A stretch of DNA of 27,732 nt from JAZNGX01 sp045576675. Its GTDB lineage: Bacteria > Bacillota > Clostridia > Monoglobales > Firm-18. Made by a program: the position numbers and the translations under genes. This document shows, in pieces, positions 8,944 through 17,859 of this stretch (position 1 is the stretch's first letter; the number at the start of each line of letters is the position of its first letter). The notes under the pieces were generated by a model. It did no database searches, was not told the DNA's origin, and worked only from the letters and a program-made list of their open reading frames with translations. The DNA lies in assembly GCA_045576675.1 (NCBI GenBank), contig JAZNGX010000071.1, positions 1 through 27,732 of the forward strand, read 5' to 3'.

Positions 8944-10578
8944 TTACTTTTTAGAGTCGTACCACTCATTAACTTCTTTTGTCATCTGCTCGCCGCCAAG
9001 ACGCATCCAGTCTTCCACAAATTTATCGAAATTAGAAATATCATCACCAAGAATAATCTTTGTAAACACTTCGTCCTGCATCTTTTCAAGTGTTGAAAGC
9101 TTTTCGCTCATTGTTTTAGTAGGCATATCATAATAAGCGTTCTGCTTAATTCTGTCGTTTGCTACATATTCAAGGTCGATTATATCAAACGCACCGCCGG
9201 GACCTGAAATTTTAGCAGGAGACCACATAGCTCTGTTACCACCATTTACATAAGCATCAACCTGGTCGTATGTCTTTTTGATAGGAGGTGTAAGCTTTGA
9301 TGTATCACCTGTTTGTAACGCATCTCTTATCTGATGAACTATATCAAGATTTTTCTTTGCATATGACATCTGGAATGTGGCATATTTAAAATATTCCATT
9401 CCGTCACCATGTGCATATTTTTCTGAAATTTCAAGGCTTTCAGGGAATATGTATCTGTCAACATACAAGTTAAGCATTTTAACAACTGCTTCAGGGTATT
9501 TGAATCCCTCACGAACAATAAGATACCCCTTTGGTGATGATTCAACCATTGTGTTTGCAGTCTTGTCATCTATTGAAACAAGTCCATAGGGCATCCAGTC
9601 TGCATTTTCGTTTAGCTCTATAACTGATTTCATACCAGAATTGGGCTGCCACATAGCACCGATACTCACGCCAACCTTGCTTGCACCTAAATCCTCCTGA
9701 ATTTTGTCTGTATCCTTAACACCAAATTCCGGATTGATTGCACCTTGCTTTTTAAGGTTCTGCAAAGCCAGAAGTGCTTCTTTCATTTCAGGCTGAACAC
9801 TTCCGTAAACAAGCTTACCGTCGCCACGGTCATACCACATATTGAGGTATGCATGATATCCTGCCATATATCCCTGCACACCGCCAATACCGCTTTCTAA
9901 CATCTTACACATTGCAAGACCATATGTGTCTTTTTCGCCATTTCCGTCAGGGTCGTTATTGGCAAATGCTAAAATGATATTGTTAAGGTCATCCATTGTT
10001 TTTGGTGCTTCAAGCCCAAGCTTTTTAAGCCAGTCTGTTCTTATCCAGATAAGGTCTGCTGCATCATAGCTTGACGGCACACTACTAAAGCCCATCATTT
10101 TACCATCAATTGAATTGAATTCCTTTGCCATCGGGTTTGCATCAATAACCTTACGAAGATTATCTGTAGCAGTTTTTTCAAACGCCTCTGTTATATCCTG
10201 AACCTTGCCTGCTGCAACAAGTTCTTTATACTGTTTCGGCGAAACAGTAAAAGCATCAGGAAGGTCACCGGAAGCAATTGTTATATTAAGCTTTTGGTCA
10301 TACTGACTCTCCGGAACAGTCCACATATAATTCACCTTAACGTTAAGGTCATCTTTATATGAACGAGTCCATACATTATTCGAAATATCATCGCCATCAG
10401 CAAATTTTTCAGAAGTCATAGATTTCACTGCGGTAAGTGAAACCTCACTGTCAAACTTGCCATAAGGCTCATAGTTATTTGTGGCTGTTTGTGCATCATC
10501 ACCCGACTTGCCGCAGCCCGCTAACGCAAGCATAATTGCAAGTAGTGCCGCACCTGTTTTTAAATAATTTTTTTTCAT
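8944..10578 (-). CDS. Sugar-binding lipoprotein of the ABC importer, LplA-like
   Basis: 544 residues. A lipoprotein signal with lipobox LALAGC puts the lipidated cysteine at residue 22, so the protein is tethered outside the membrane. The rest is a family 1 type solute-binding fold of the long (about 500-550 residue) LplA/YtcQ kind, with DPDGNGEKDTYG near residues 210-220 resembling the calcium-binding loop seen in this family. ATG at 10578 follows AAGGAGG. It is the first gene of the minus-strand operon and is divergent from the enzyme operon. The ligand is probably an acidic oligosaccharide judged by the enzymes next door; that is inference. Confidence 0.92.
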   Translation of the reverse strand: MKKNYLKTGAALLAIMLALAGCGKSGDDAQTATNNYEPYGKFDSEVSLTAVKSMTSEKFADGDDISNNVWTRSYKDDLNVKVNYMWTVPESQYDQKLNITIASGDLPDAFTVSPKQYKELVAAGKVQDITEAFEKTATDNLRKVIDANPMAKEFNSIDGKMMGFSSVPSSYDAADLIWIRTDWLKKLGLEAPKTMDDLNNIILAFANNDPDGNGEKDTYGLAMCKMLESGIGGVQGYMAGYHAYLNMWYDRGDGKLVYGSVQPEMKEALLALQNLKKQGAINPEFGVKDTDKIQEDLGASKVGVSIGAMWQPNSGMKSVIELNENADWMPYGLVSIDDKTANTMVESSPKGYLIVREGFKYPEAVVKMLNLYVDRYIFPESLEISEKYAHGDGMEYFKYATFQMSYAKKNLDIVHQIRDALQTGDTSKLTPPIKKTYDQVDAYVNGGNRAMWSPAKISGPGGAFDIIDLEYVANDRIKQNAYYDMPTKTMSEKLSTLEKMQDEVFTKIILGDDISNFDKFVEDWMRLGGEQMTKEVNEWYDSKK

Positions 10579-10625
10579 ATTTTTATTCCTCCTTATACAA
10601 ATAATCGTCGCAATCCTACAATCTT

Positions 10626-10655
10626 ATTATGCGGCACTATCCATAATGTTTTCAA
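10626..10655 (-). promoter_or_regulatory. Promoter of the transporter operon
   Basis: On the minus strand TTGAAA (10655-10650) and CATAAT (10631-10626) are separated by 18 bases. The start point would lie near 10619, giving a leader of about 40 bases with AAGGAGG before the ATG at 10578. Confidence 0.6.
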
Positions 10656-10663
10656 GAGTAAAT

Positions 10664-10691
10664 ATTTTACCCGAGTTACACTAATTTTACC
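10664..10691 (-). promoter_or_regulatory. Direct repeat, likely YesN (AraC-type) activator site
   Basis: GGTAAAAT occurs twice on the minus strand, at 10691-10684 and 10671-10664, 20 bp apart from start to start. The nearer copy ends 8 bp upstream of the TTGAAA element. Two same-orientation half-sites about two helical turns apart, next to the -35 element, is the usual layout for AraC-family activators. The assignment to the response regulator at 3778-5376 is inferred from proximity. Confidence 0.45.
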
Positions 10692-10731
10692 GTTGTAAAA
10701 ATATTTTTGCTCATAATAAATTTTTGCCTCT

Positions 10732-10759
10732 TTTACATAATTTCAAATGGTGATATTAT
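10732..10759 (+). promoter_or_regulatory. Promoter of the enzyme operon
   Basis: TTTACA (10732-10737) and TATTAT (10754-10759), 16 bases apart, each match consensus at 5 of 6 positions. Transcription would start near 10766, inside the palindrome that follows, leaving a leader of about 47 bases before the ATG at 10814. Confidence 0.5.
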
Positions 10760-10792
10760 ATCGGTATAAAGGGATTTTATACCGATATAATA
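10754..10792. promoter_or_regulatory. Perfect 17-bp-arm palindrome, likely repressor operator
   Basis: TATTATATCGGTATAAA (10754-10770), a 5-base spacer GGGAT, and the exact reverse complement (10776-10792). It covers the -10 element and expected start point of the enzyme operon, which is where a repressor would block polymerase. The core TCGGTATAAA...TTTATACCGA matches no operator I can name. No LacI, GntR or other one-component regulator gene lies in the window, so the cognate protein would be elsewhere. As RNA the right arm could also form a hairpin with part of the left. Confidence 0.6.
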
Positions 10793-10813
10793 CGCGGAAA
10801 GGACGCTTCAATT

Positions 10814-13651
10814 ATGTTAATAGAAAATGAAAAAAAACTATTGTCAGCAACTCCAGAAAAAGAAATCTTTGCATCTGCTCCACGTGATTTCAGACCACAC
10901 TTTTTACATGGTGTTCAGAAACCCGGAAGTGAGTTTGAAGCACACGCAAAAGAAATAGAAAAAAAGGCGCAATTTGGCGTCACTATGGAGCCAAATTGGA
11001 GGCGTTGGGATGATCCCACGCTTTTTGACGAGTCTGACCCGTATTGGAGTGACTGTTCCGATTCTTTAAAGGTTATGCGTGAGAACAATATGTTTACATG
11101 GATTTACGATGAACCGGGCTATCCGTCAGGCAGTGCCGGTATATTGACGCTTAAAGACAATGAGCAGCACGTTCAGACAGGGGTTCAGGTGGTATTCTGC
11201 GATATAGAAAACGGCAAAAAAACGTTGGAATACGAAGGAGAATACCTTGCATCATTTGCCCTTAAATTAGAAAACGGCATACCTACAGAAAAGCTTATGC
11301 TTTCATCACCTGAATTTACTGCAACAGGAGCCACTTACAGACTTTGCGTTTTTTCTGTTGTACCACTTCTGGAAGCAACAATTCCTTACATAAGAAGACG
11401 AAGCAAGCTGCCTGACGATACAATTTCACGCGAGCTGCTTTACGGCTACCCTGACCTACTGGAAAAATATCCCACAGAGCTTTTTATAAAAGCAGCCTAT
11501 GAGCCGTACAAAAAACGCTTTGCTGATTATATGGGTAAGGAAATACGTGCATTTTTCACTGACGAGCCAACTATCCCCTTCCGCCATCATTTTTCACCGG
11601 ATTATCCGGCAGCTTTGCCATGGTCACTGAATTTTAAAACGCATTATTCAGAAAAGTACAATGAAAATATAATAGACTTTCTGCCCGAGCTTTTCTTTAA
11701 CCTGCCCGGTGCAGATATAGTCCGTTGTAAATATTACGAGCTTGTCGGCTCACTTTTTGCCGACAACTTTTTAAAAACAATGTCAGACTGGTGTGCCGAA
11801 AACGGAATGTATTTTACAGGTCATTTTCTGCACGAGGAACAGCTTGCAACCCAGCTTTTATGCAGTGGTAATTTACTTCGTTGTGCAAAAAGTATGACAA
11901 TGCCCGGAACAGACAATCTTTCTATGGGTTACCCCGGACGCGGTGTAGGGCCAAGAATGTCTGTTATGGGTACTTCATCACAGTGCGGTGCAGCAACAGC
12001 CAAGGTTATGAGCTCAGGTGCCCATCTTTCAGGCAATATCCGCACAGCAAGTGAATCACACGGTTGGAGCTGTCCGGAGCAAAACACAACCTTTGCAAGC
12101 TACATTGCAACTGCTAACTGGCAATTTGTGCTTGGAATAAATACACTGCCATATTACACAATGAACTGGAAAAATTCAGATGCAGACCAGTTTGCACAAT
12201 ATACAAAATACGCCTCAAGAATGTCTTATATGACTGCAGGCGGCGTGCACAAAGCACCAGTTGCTATGCTTCATCCATTTGCTACAGCTGCAGCGTATCT
12301 TACCCCGCTTGATGAAAAGCTTCCATCGGTTGCAGGTCTTGGTCCATTAGAGCGTGAATACTGGTATTATAATTATAACAGCCATATGATGAAGCTTCAG
12401 AATGTTTATGATGACAGCTGCACTCTTCTGCTTTCCAAACAAACAGACTTTGACTATGTTGAGGACTGTGACATTGCAAATGCAGAAATCAGTAATGGTA
12501 TGGTTAAAATTGGTGGCGAATGCTATCAGGTGATATTCCTGCCGTCCTGTGAATACATATCTCATTTATGTGCAACAAAGCTTTTAGAGCTTATGGACAA
12601 CGGCATAAAGGTTATTTCTGCCTACAAGCTGCCAAACACTCTTACTGACAGCGATGATCCCGAAATTATAAAAAAACTATGCATACACAAAAATATGTTT
12701 GCGTTTGATGATGTTAAAGAAGCATGTAATTTTGCGGCACAAAGTACAAAGCACGCATATGTTTCACCAGCATTTGACGATATATATGTTTTACATAAAA
12801 CCAAACATGATAACGATATATTTTTCATATGCAATAATTCAATCAACACATTTAATGGAGAATACATATTGCCTACAAATGGTAAAAAGCCGCAGCTATG
12901 GAACGCATTTGACGGCAAAACATACGATGTAGATTACACTAACGAGGATGGAGTTTGCAAAATAAAAGCTAAGCTTTACGGGCATCAGGGGCATCTTATT
13001 GTATTCACAGATGAGCCTGCAGACGATAAGATTGACCTGACAAAAGACATAGGCTTACCATACGCAGAATCAGTTGAAAAATTTGCAGAGGATGCAAAAA
13101 ACATCAGCCTGTCACATTATAATGTTGACAAAAACTACAAAACAGTTGCACCAATAATTAACAACATAAGCCTGCACGCTCCTGAAGGCGGATTGCACAT
13201 TTCAGACAAAGGAACTGATTTTGTTACTGTTTCAACAGCGGCAGACTACCGCAATGGTGAAATACTGGAAGGCGCAACAATTGAATGTATTCTTGAACCA
13301 AATGCAATATACGAATTCTCGGCAGTAATAAGCGAGGATAACATAGAATACTGGGGAATAATGCCTCGTCATTATGACAAAAATGGAAATGAAGTTCTGG
13401 AAAAAGGCTTTGCAGGAAACTGGAGAAATGAATTTGCAATCACACTTGCCCACAAGCCGTGCAAATTTACATTCCACTTTAATGTTCCGGGTGATGCAGT
13501 AAATACAAAAATACTTATATCACCCCTTTCAAAGAGGTTGTTCTCATATCCTGCAGGTTTGACAGCAAGCAGTATTGAAATAAGAAAAATTGACAATATG
13601 TCATTACAAAAAGAATATGTTGAAGAGAAAGGAAAGGTGTGTTCACTATGA
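10814..13651 (+). CDS. GH106-like glycoside hydrolase (alpha-L-rhamnosidase-related), cytoplasmic
   Basis: 945 residues, no signal peptide or membrane segment. The motifs, in order, are those of the GH106-type glycosyl hydrolases: WIYDEPGYPSGSAG (96-109), FFTDEP (247-252), the segment LPELFFNLPGADIVRCKYYE (290-309), WC-x-ENGMYFTGHFLHEE (326-342) and MPGTDNL (363-369). Acidic residues in TDEP and HEE are candidates for catalysis by analogy. The C-terminal part (about 775-935) is beta-rich and looks like a carbohydrate-binding-type sandwich. ATG at 10814 has AAAGGA ten bases upstream. It is the first gene of the enzyme operon and its stop overlaps the next start (ATGA). Family members vary in specificity, so rhamnose as the sugar is not certain. 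Confidence 0.75.
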   Translation: MLIENEKKLLSATPEKEIFASAPRDFRPHFLHGVQKPGSEFEAHAKEIEKKAQFGVTMEPNWRRWDDPTLFDESDPYWSDCSDSLKVMRENNMFTWIYDEPGYPSGSAGILTLKDNEQHVQTGVQVVFCDIENGKKTLEYEGEYLASFALKLENGIPTEKLMLSSPEFTATGATYRLCVFSVVPLLEATIPYIRRRSKLPDDTISRELLYGYPDLLEKYPTELFIKAAYEPYKKRFADYMGKEIRAFFTDEPTIPFRHHFSPDYPAALPWSLNFKTHYSEKYNENIIDFLPELFFNLPGADIVRCKYYELVGSLFADNFLKTMSDWCAENGMYFTGHFLHEEQLATQLLCSGNLLRCAKSMTMPGTDNLSMGYPGRGVGPRMSVMGTSSQCGAATAKVMSSGAHLSGNIRTASESHGWSCPEQNTTFASYIATANWQFVLGINTLPYYTMNWKNSDADQFAQYTKYASRMSYMTAGGVHKAPVAMLHPFATAAAYLTPLDEKLPSVAGLGPLEREYWYYNYNSHMMKLQNVYDDSCTLLLSKQTDFDYVEDCDIANAEISNGMVKIGGECYQVIFLPSCEYISHLCATKLLELMDNGIKVISAYKLPNTLTDSDDPEIIKKLCIHKNMFAFDDVKEACNFAAQSTKHAYVSPAFDDIYVLHKTKHDNDIFFICNNSINTFNGEYILPTNGKKPQLWNAFDGKTYDVDYTNEDGVCKIKAKLYGHQGHLIVFTDEPADDKIDLTKDIGLPYAESVEKFAEDAKNISLSHYNVDKNYKTVAPIINNISLHAPEGGLHISDKGTDFVTVSTAADYRNGEILEGATIECILEPNAIYEFSAVISEDNIEYWGIMPRHYDKNGNEVLEKGFAGNWRNEFAITLAHKPCKFTFHFNVPGDAVNTKILISPLSKRLFSYPAGLTASSIEIRKIDNMSLQKEYVEEKGKVCSL

Positions 13652-15762
13652 AACTAAATACCAATAGCGAGTACATTAGAACAATACTTAAAAAAACGCA
13701 GGAAAATCTTAATTTATACACTGATGAAAAGCTACAGGAATTTGCCGATAACCTTGCATTATACAAACAGCGTATGGAGGAATTTGGCGGAAACAAGGTG
13801 TTCAGATACGGCAATTACATAAGAGAGCTTTCGAGGATTGCCGCAGACATTGCGATATGCGTTAAAAACAATCCGTCTGAACGCGGTATTTATGTTATCA
13901 AATATATAACAGACCTTGTACTAAATGTTTCACCTTGGATGTCTCAGGGAATATTTGAAGGTCGAAATGCAGACCTTGTTACTGCAGATACCTCTACCTC
14001 CCTTTGCTTAGTTATTGATGTAGCAGGTGATTTGTTAGGTGAAGAATACACAAGTAATCTAAAAAAAGCTTTATATACCAAAGGCTTTATTCCTGCATAT
14101 AAAGACTGGGTTTCACCAACAGAACGCAGGCACGCTCTTGACACTATGGGGCACAACTGGTGGGCCGTATGTACAGGCGGTGCCGGTCTTGCACTATATC
14201 ACGCAAAGGAATACGACCCTGATTATGATTTGCATATGCTGCAAATCAAACATTCTCTTGATGAATGGTTCTTATATCCCGGTAATATACTACAGAACAA
14301 AAATCCAAACTGGAGCGAAAATGGTGACTTCATAGAATATCTGCCATATATGGGCTATGCAATCTCAACAATAACAATACTGGATGCTTTGTGCTACCGT
14401 GACAGCGGCGAACGTATATTCAAGGATGAATATGCTAAAAACATTCCCGAGTTCATACTATCAATGATGTACAAAAACAAATCGGGTGATATGACCGCGT
14501 TCAATTTTTCTGACGGATATTTTGACAGTAATACATACACATACGGTTATGCACTTATTGCAATTGCCGCACGCTTTAAGAACAAAGAGCTTTTAGATGT
14601 TGTGTGCAACAATAATAAAGACGAAGGACGTGTGCTTGAAGCATTCTTCTACCCAGATTTTGAGTGTGAAACACATAATTATGATGATATTCACATTTAC
14701 AATCACGCAGGCGTTGCATCAATGAAGTTTGAAAATATGGAATTTGGTGCAAAAACAGGTGAAAGCTGGAACCACAATCATAAGGATTCAGGCACATTTA
14801 TTGTCGTTAAAAATGGTGCAGAGCTTATAAGCGACTCTGGCTCATGCCCATATTCATATCCCGAGTATTTAGGTTACTTTGTAACACCGCTTGCACACAA
14901 TGTAATACTAAAAGACGGCAATGGAATAAACGAACAAAAAAGCTATCTCGGAACAAAATTCCGCGGTACATTCCCAACAAGTCTGTCAGGAGACGGATTC
15001 CGCTATTTGCTTGCAGATGCCACCCCGCCGTACACAGATATTTACGAACGTTTTTACAGACATTTCCTTTTTATAGGTGAGGATATAGTAATAGTTGATG
15101 ACCTTCAGTCACATACCGACGGAAAGCTTAGTATGCTATTGCACTCGCATGGAAAATTTGAAATTAACGGCAACAAAATTGTTGTATCAAATGAAGGTGA
15201 GCAAGCAGACATTTATCCGTTATATCCTGAAAACTCAACAATTTCAGTAGAAAAAGGTCACATTAAAAAGGCAGATCACCCTACAGACCGTGATGTTGAA
15301 ATCATTGACCATGATTATATAAGCATTAATTCACATACAAAAGATTTACGACAGAAGTTTATAACTCATATTTCAGACAAATATGTTCCGTCAATAACAA
15401 CAGGTGACGGATACGAAAAAATCGCACTAAAAGGCGATGATGACATATGGACCATTGTGGTAAACAACGGTGCAGACGGACGCATTATGCATCATAATGC
15501 ACACTTAAGCGTTGATGACATTAAAACAGATGCATTTATAAGTTATTACTGCAAGGATAATAACGGCAAAGTTACAAAATATGGTATAATAAACGGCAGC
15601 TACTTAAAGATAGATGACAAAAATATGTATTCATCAATATTAAAGGTAGATTGTTTCTGCAACAGCAGTAAGCTTTATATCAGCGCAACATCAAAAACTG
15701 ATGCTTATATCGGTGAAAAACGCATTGAAATCACACCTGATATGAAAGAAACCGAAATATAA
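13648..15762 (+). CDS. Heparinase II/III-like polysaccharide/oligosaccharide lyase, cytoplasmic
   Basis: 704 residues from ATG at 13648, which overlaps the upstream stop as ATGA and has AAAGGTG eight bases before it. A GTG at 13639 would add three residues but leaves the ribosome site too close. An alpha-helical toroid half (to about residue 340; TMGHNWWAV at about 166-174, EYLPYMGY at about 230-237) is followed by a beta-sandwich heparinase II/III domain with SWNHNHKDSGTF (373-384) and PLAHNVILKDG (414-424). These lyases cut beside uronic acid by beta-elimination and leave an unsaturated uronate. The next gene encodes the enzyme class that removes that residue. A Tyr in EYLPYMGY and the His of NHNH and AHN are candidate active-site residues. 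No signal peptide, so it should act on imported oligosaccharides. The exact PL family was not determined. Confidence 0.82.
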   Translation: MKLNTNSEYIRTILKKTQENLNLYTDEKLQEFADNLALYKQRMEEFGGNKVFRYGNYIRELSRIAADIAICVKNNPSERGIYVIKYITDLVLNVSPWMSQGIFEGRNADLVTADTSTSLCLVIDVAGDLLGEEYTSNLKKALYTKGFIPAYKDWVSPTERRHALDTMGHNWWAVCTGGAGLALYHAKEYDPDYDLHMLQIKHSLDEWFLYPGNILQNKNPNWSENGDFIEYLPYMGYAISTITILDALCYRDSGERIFKDEYAKNIPEFILSMMYKNKSGDMTAFNFSDGYFDSNTYTYGYALIAIAARFKNKELLDVVCNNNKDEGRVLEAFFYPDFECETHNYDDIHIYNHAGVASMKFENMEFGAKTGESWNHNHKDSGTFIVVKNGAELISDSGSCPYSYPEYLGYFVTPLAHNVILKDGNGINEQKSYLGTKFRGTFPTSLSGDGFRYLLADATPPYTDIYERFYRHFLFIGEDIVIVDDLQSHTDGKLSMLLHSHGKFEINGNKIVVSNEGEQADIYPLYPENSTISVEKGHIKKADHPTDRDVEIIDHDYISINSHTKDLRQKFITHISDKYVPSITTGDGYEKIALKGDDDIWTIVVNNGADGRIMHHNAHLSVDDIKTDAFISYYCKDNNGKVTKYGIINGSYLKIDDKNMYSSILKVDCFCNSSKLYISATSKTDAYIGEKRIEITPDMKETEI

Positions 15763-15773
15763 GGAGGGGTACT

Positions 15774-16895
15774 GTGGAACAGTTCAGAGAAATATTTGAA
15801 AAGGTAATGAACAAAACTATTGATAACATTGACAAAATCGGTGCTGATTTCCCTAAAACCGCTCACGGTAAGGATTACGAAATCACCGATGAAATTCACG
15901 ATTGGACTAACGGCTTCTGGCCAGGTCTTTTGTGGATTGCATATCTTGCAAAACATAATGAAAAAGCAAAAGACGTTGCAAACAAATGCGAAGAAAGGTT
16001 AGACGAGGCACTGCACGACTATTTTGTGCGTTTAGGGCACGACGTTGGTTTCGTGTGGCTTCTTGCATCATACATTAATTATGCACATTTTAAAGATGAA
16101 AAATCATACAACAGAGTTTATGCAGCAGCAACCTCGTTGGCAGCACGCTTTAATTCAAAAGGCGGTTATATCCGCTCGTGGAATGATATTCCGGGCAAGG
16201 ATACAAAACGCTGGTCTATCGCTGACAATATGATGAATCTTCCTCTGTTATACAGAGCAACCGAAATAACAGGTGACCCACGTTTTGCACATATTGCAAA
16301 TGCCCACGCAACAACAATGAGCAAATATCTTGTACGTGAAGACGGCTCTGCAAATCACATCATCTGCTTCAATCCCGAAACAGGCAAAAATGAAGATAAC
16401 GGTGAAACATTGGAATATACACAGGGTTATTCAACAACATCGGCATGGACGCGCGGTCAAGCTTGGGTGCTTTCAGGCTTTGCATACTGCTACGGACATA
16501 CGAAAAATCCTTTGTTTTTAGAAACAGCCAAAAAATCTGCCCACTTTTTCCTTTCACAGCTTGATGATTCATATGTTGTGCCAATAGACTTTTTTGCACC
16601 GGACAAGGATGCAACTGACTCCTCTGCTGCTGCAATTGCCGCAAGCGGAATGATAGAGCTTTGCAAGTATCTGGAGGGTGAAGAAAAAGAATATATTTTA
16701 AACGGTGCAAAAAATTTAATACTTATGTTAGACCGTGAATTCGCAGATTATTCTGATAAATATAACCCAATACTAAAGGGCGGTGCAACCCGTTATTTTG
16801 GTGAAGGTATGCGAGATGTTTCACTTATTTACGGTGACTTCTATTATGCCGAAGCATTATACAAGTTACTCGGAGGAGAAACTTTATTTAACTAA
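15774..16895 (+). CDS. GH88 unsaturated glucuronyl hydrolase
   Basis: 373 residues, the family's usual size. The start is GTG at 15774 with AGGAGGGG just upstream. It has the GH88 six-hairpin barrel features: WTNGFWPGLLW (44-54), HDVGFVW with D90, SIADNMMNLPLLY with D151, SAWTRGQAW, and YGDFYYAEALYKL at the end. D90 and D151 match the two catalytic aspartates (D88 and D149) known from the Bacillus sp. GL1 enzyme. It hydrates the double bond of the delta-4,5-unsaturated uronic acid at the non-reducing end of lyase products and releases it as a keto-sugar. It lies 11 bp after the lyase gene, an order that supports the lyase assignment. No signal peptide. Confidence 0.93.
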   Translation: MEQFREIFEKVMNKTIDNIDKIGADFPKTAHGKDYEITDEIHDWTNGFWPGLLWIAYLAKHNEKAKDVANKCEERLDEALHDYFVRLGHDVGFVWLLASYINYAHFKDEKSYNRVYAAATSLAARFNSKGGYIRSWNDIPGKDTKRWSIADNMMNLPLLYRATEITGDPRFAHIANAHATTMSKYLVREDGSANHIICFNPETGKNEDNGETLEYTQGYSTTSAWTRGQAWVLSGFAYCYGHTKNPLFLETAKKSAHFFLSQLDDSYVVPIDFFAPDKDATDSSAAAIAASGMIELCKYLEGEEKEYILNGAKNLILMLDREFADYSDKYNPILKGGATRYFGEGMRDVSLIYGDFYYAEALYKLLGGETLFN

Positions 16896-16920
16896 AATAT
16901 ATAGAAAAGAGGTAATTTTA

Positions 16921-17841
16921 ATGAAAAAAAGATTATTCACAAAGTATGAAGGAAATCCGGTAATGTGTCCGGGCAAAATGCCGATTGATGTTTTATACAC
17001 ATTTAATCCCGGTGCAATCAAACATAATGACGAGTACATTCTAATGATGGATGTAACAACATTGGACGACATCCACAGAATATGGATTGCACGCAGTAAA
17101 GATGGCTATAATTTTGCTGCTGACCCGGCACCCGTTAAATGGCCTGAGCCTGACCCGTATCATTTGGAGACCTGCACATACGACCCGAGAATTACAAAAA
17201 TCGGAGACGAATATATCATTCTATACGCAAGCGACAAATCACAGAACGACGTTAGAATCGGTATACTAAGGACAAAAGATTTTGTTAATTTTGAACGTGT
17301 TTGCACAGGCAGTGAATTAGGAAACAGAAACGGTGCATTGTTCCCTGAAAAAATTGATGACCTGTACGTTAGATTTGACAGACCGTTCGGCAATGAATTA
17401 GACCCATGTAATATGTGGGTAAGCTTTTCACCAGACTTAGTATTCTGGGGCAAAAGCAGACCTGTTACATATAAGGGTGTTCCGTTTACAGATGGATTTA
17501 AAATGGGTGCAGGTGCTGTGCCAATCAAAACAGACAAGGGTTGGCTTGAAATATATCATACTGTTTCAACAACCTGCAACGGCTTTATTTACAGATTAAA
17601 AGCTATGCTTTTGGATTTGGAAGATCCATCAAAAATTCTTGGATACACAAAAGACTTTATATTATGGCCTGAACACGACTACGAAATGAAAGGCAGAGTT
17701 ATGAACGTAGTATTTACCTGCAACGCCCTGTTGGAAGATGATGGAACCATAAAGGTTTATTATGGTGCTGCAGACACAAACATCGGTCTTGCAACCGCAA
17801 ATGTTGATGAACTTATTGCGGAGTGTTTAAAGGACGAATAA
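16921..17841 (+). CDS. GH130 beta-mannoside phosphorylase or mannosidase
   Basis: 306 residues from ATG at 16921 (AAAGAGGT eight bases upstream). An in-frame extension back to 16783 would lie inside the GH88 gene and is rejected. Five-bladed propeller motifs of GH130: TFNPGA (27-32), IWIARSKDGYNF (54-65), KWPEP (73-77), TYDPRI with D88, the proton donor position, MGAGAVPIKTDKGWLEIYH (195-213) and YYGAADTNIGLA (280-291). Residues R58, R151, K194 and H213 sit where phosphorylase members bind phosphate, which favours phosphorolysis giving mannose 1-phosphate over hydrolysis. I judged this by eye without an alignment. It lies between GH88 and a GH2 mannosidase-like gene, so a beta-mannosidic linkage in the substrate is likely. 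Cytoplasmic. Confidence 0.88.
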   Translation: MKKRLFTKYEGNPVMCPGKMPIDVLYTFNPGAIKHNDEYILMMDVTTLDDIHRIWIARSKDGYNFAADPAPVKWPEPDPYHLETCTYDPRITKIGDEYIILYASDKSQNDVRIGILRTKDFVNFERVCTGSELGNRNGALFPEKIDDLYVRFDRPFGNELDPCNMWVSFSPDLVFWGKSRPVTYKGVPFTDGFKMGAGAVPIKTDKGWLEIYHTVSTTCNGFIYRLKAMLLDLEDPSKILGYTKDFILWPEHDYEMKGRVMNVVFTCNALLEDDGTIKVYYGAADTNIGLATANVDELIAECLKDE

Positions 17842-17859
17842 TTAAAACGGAGCAAATAA

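Noticed and set aside
10786..10791. TATAAT as the -10 element of the plus-strand enzyme operon
   Set aside because: Transcription would start about 16 bases before the ATG, within the ribosome site, and no -35 element lies at the right distance. The TTTACA-16-TATTAT pair just upstream fits better.
16783..16920. N-terminal extension of the GH130 gene into the GH88 gene
   Set aside because: The extension does not fit GH130 N-termini, and ATG at 16921 has a good ribosome site.
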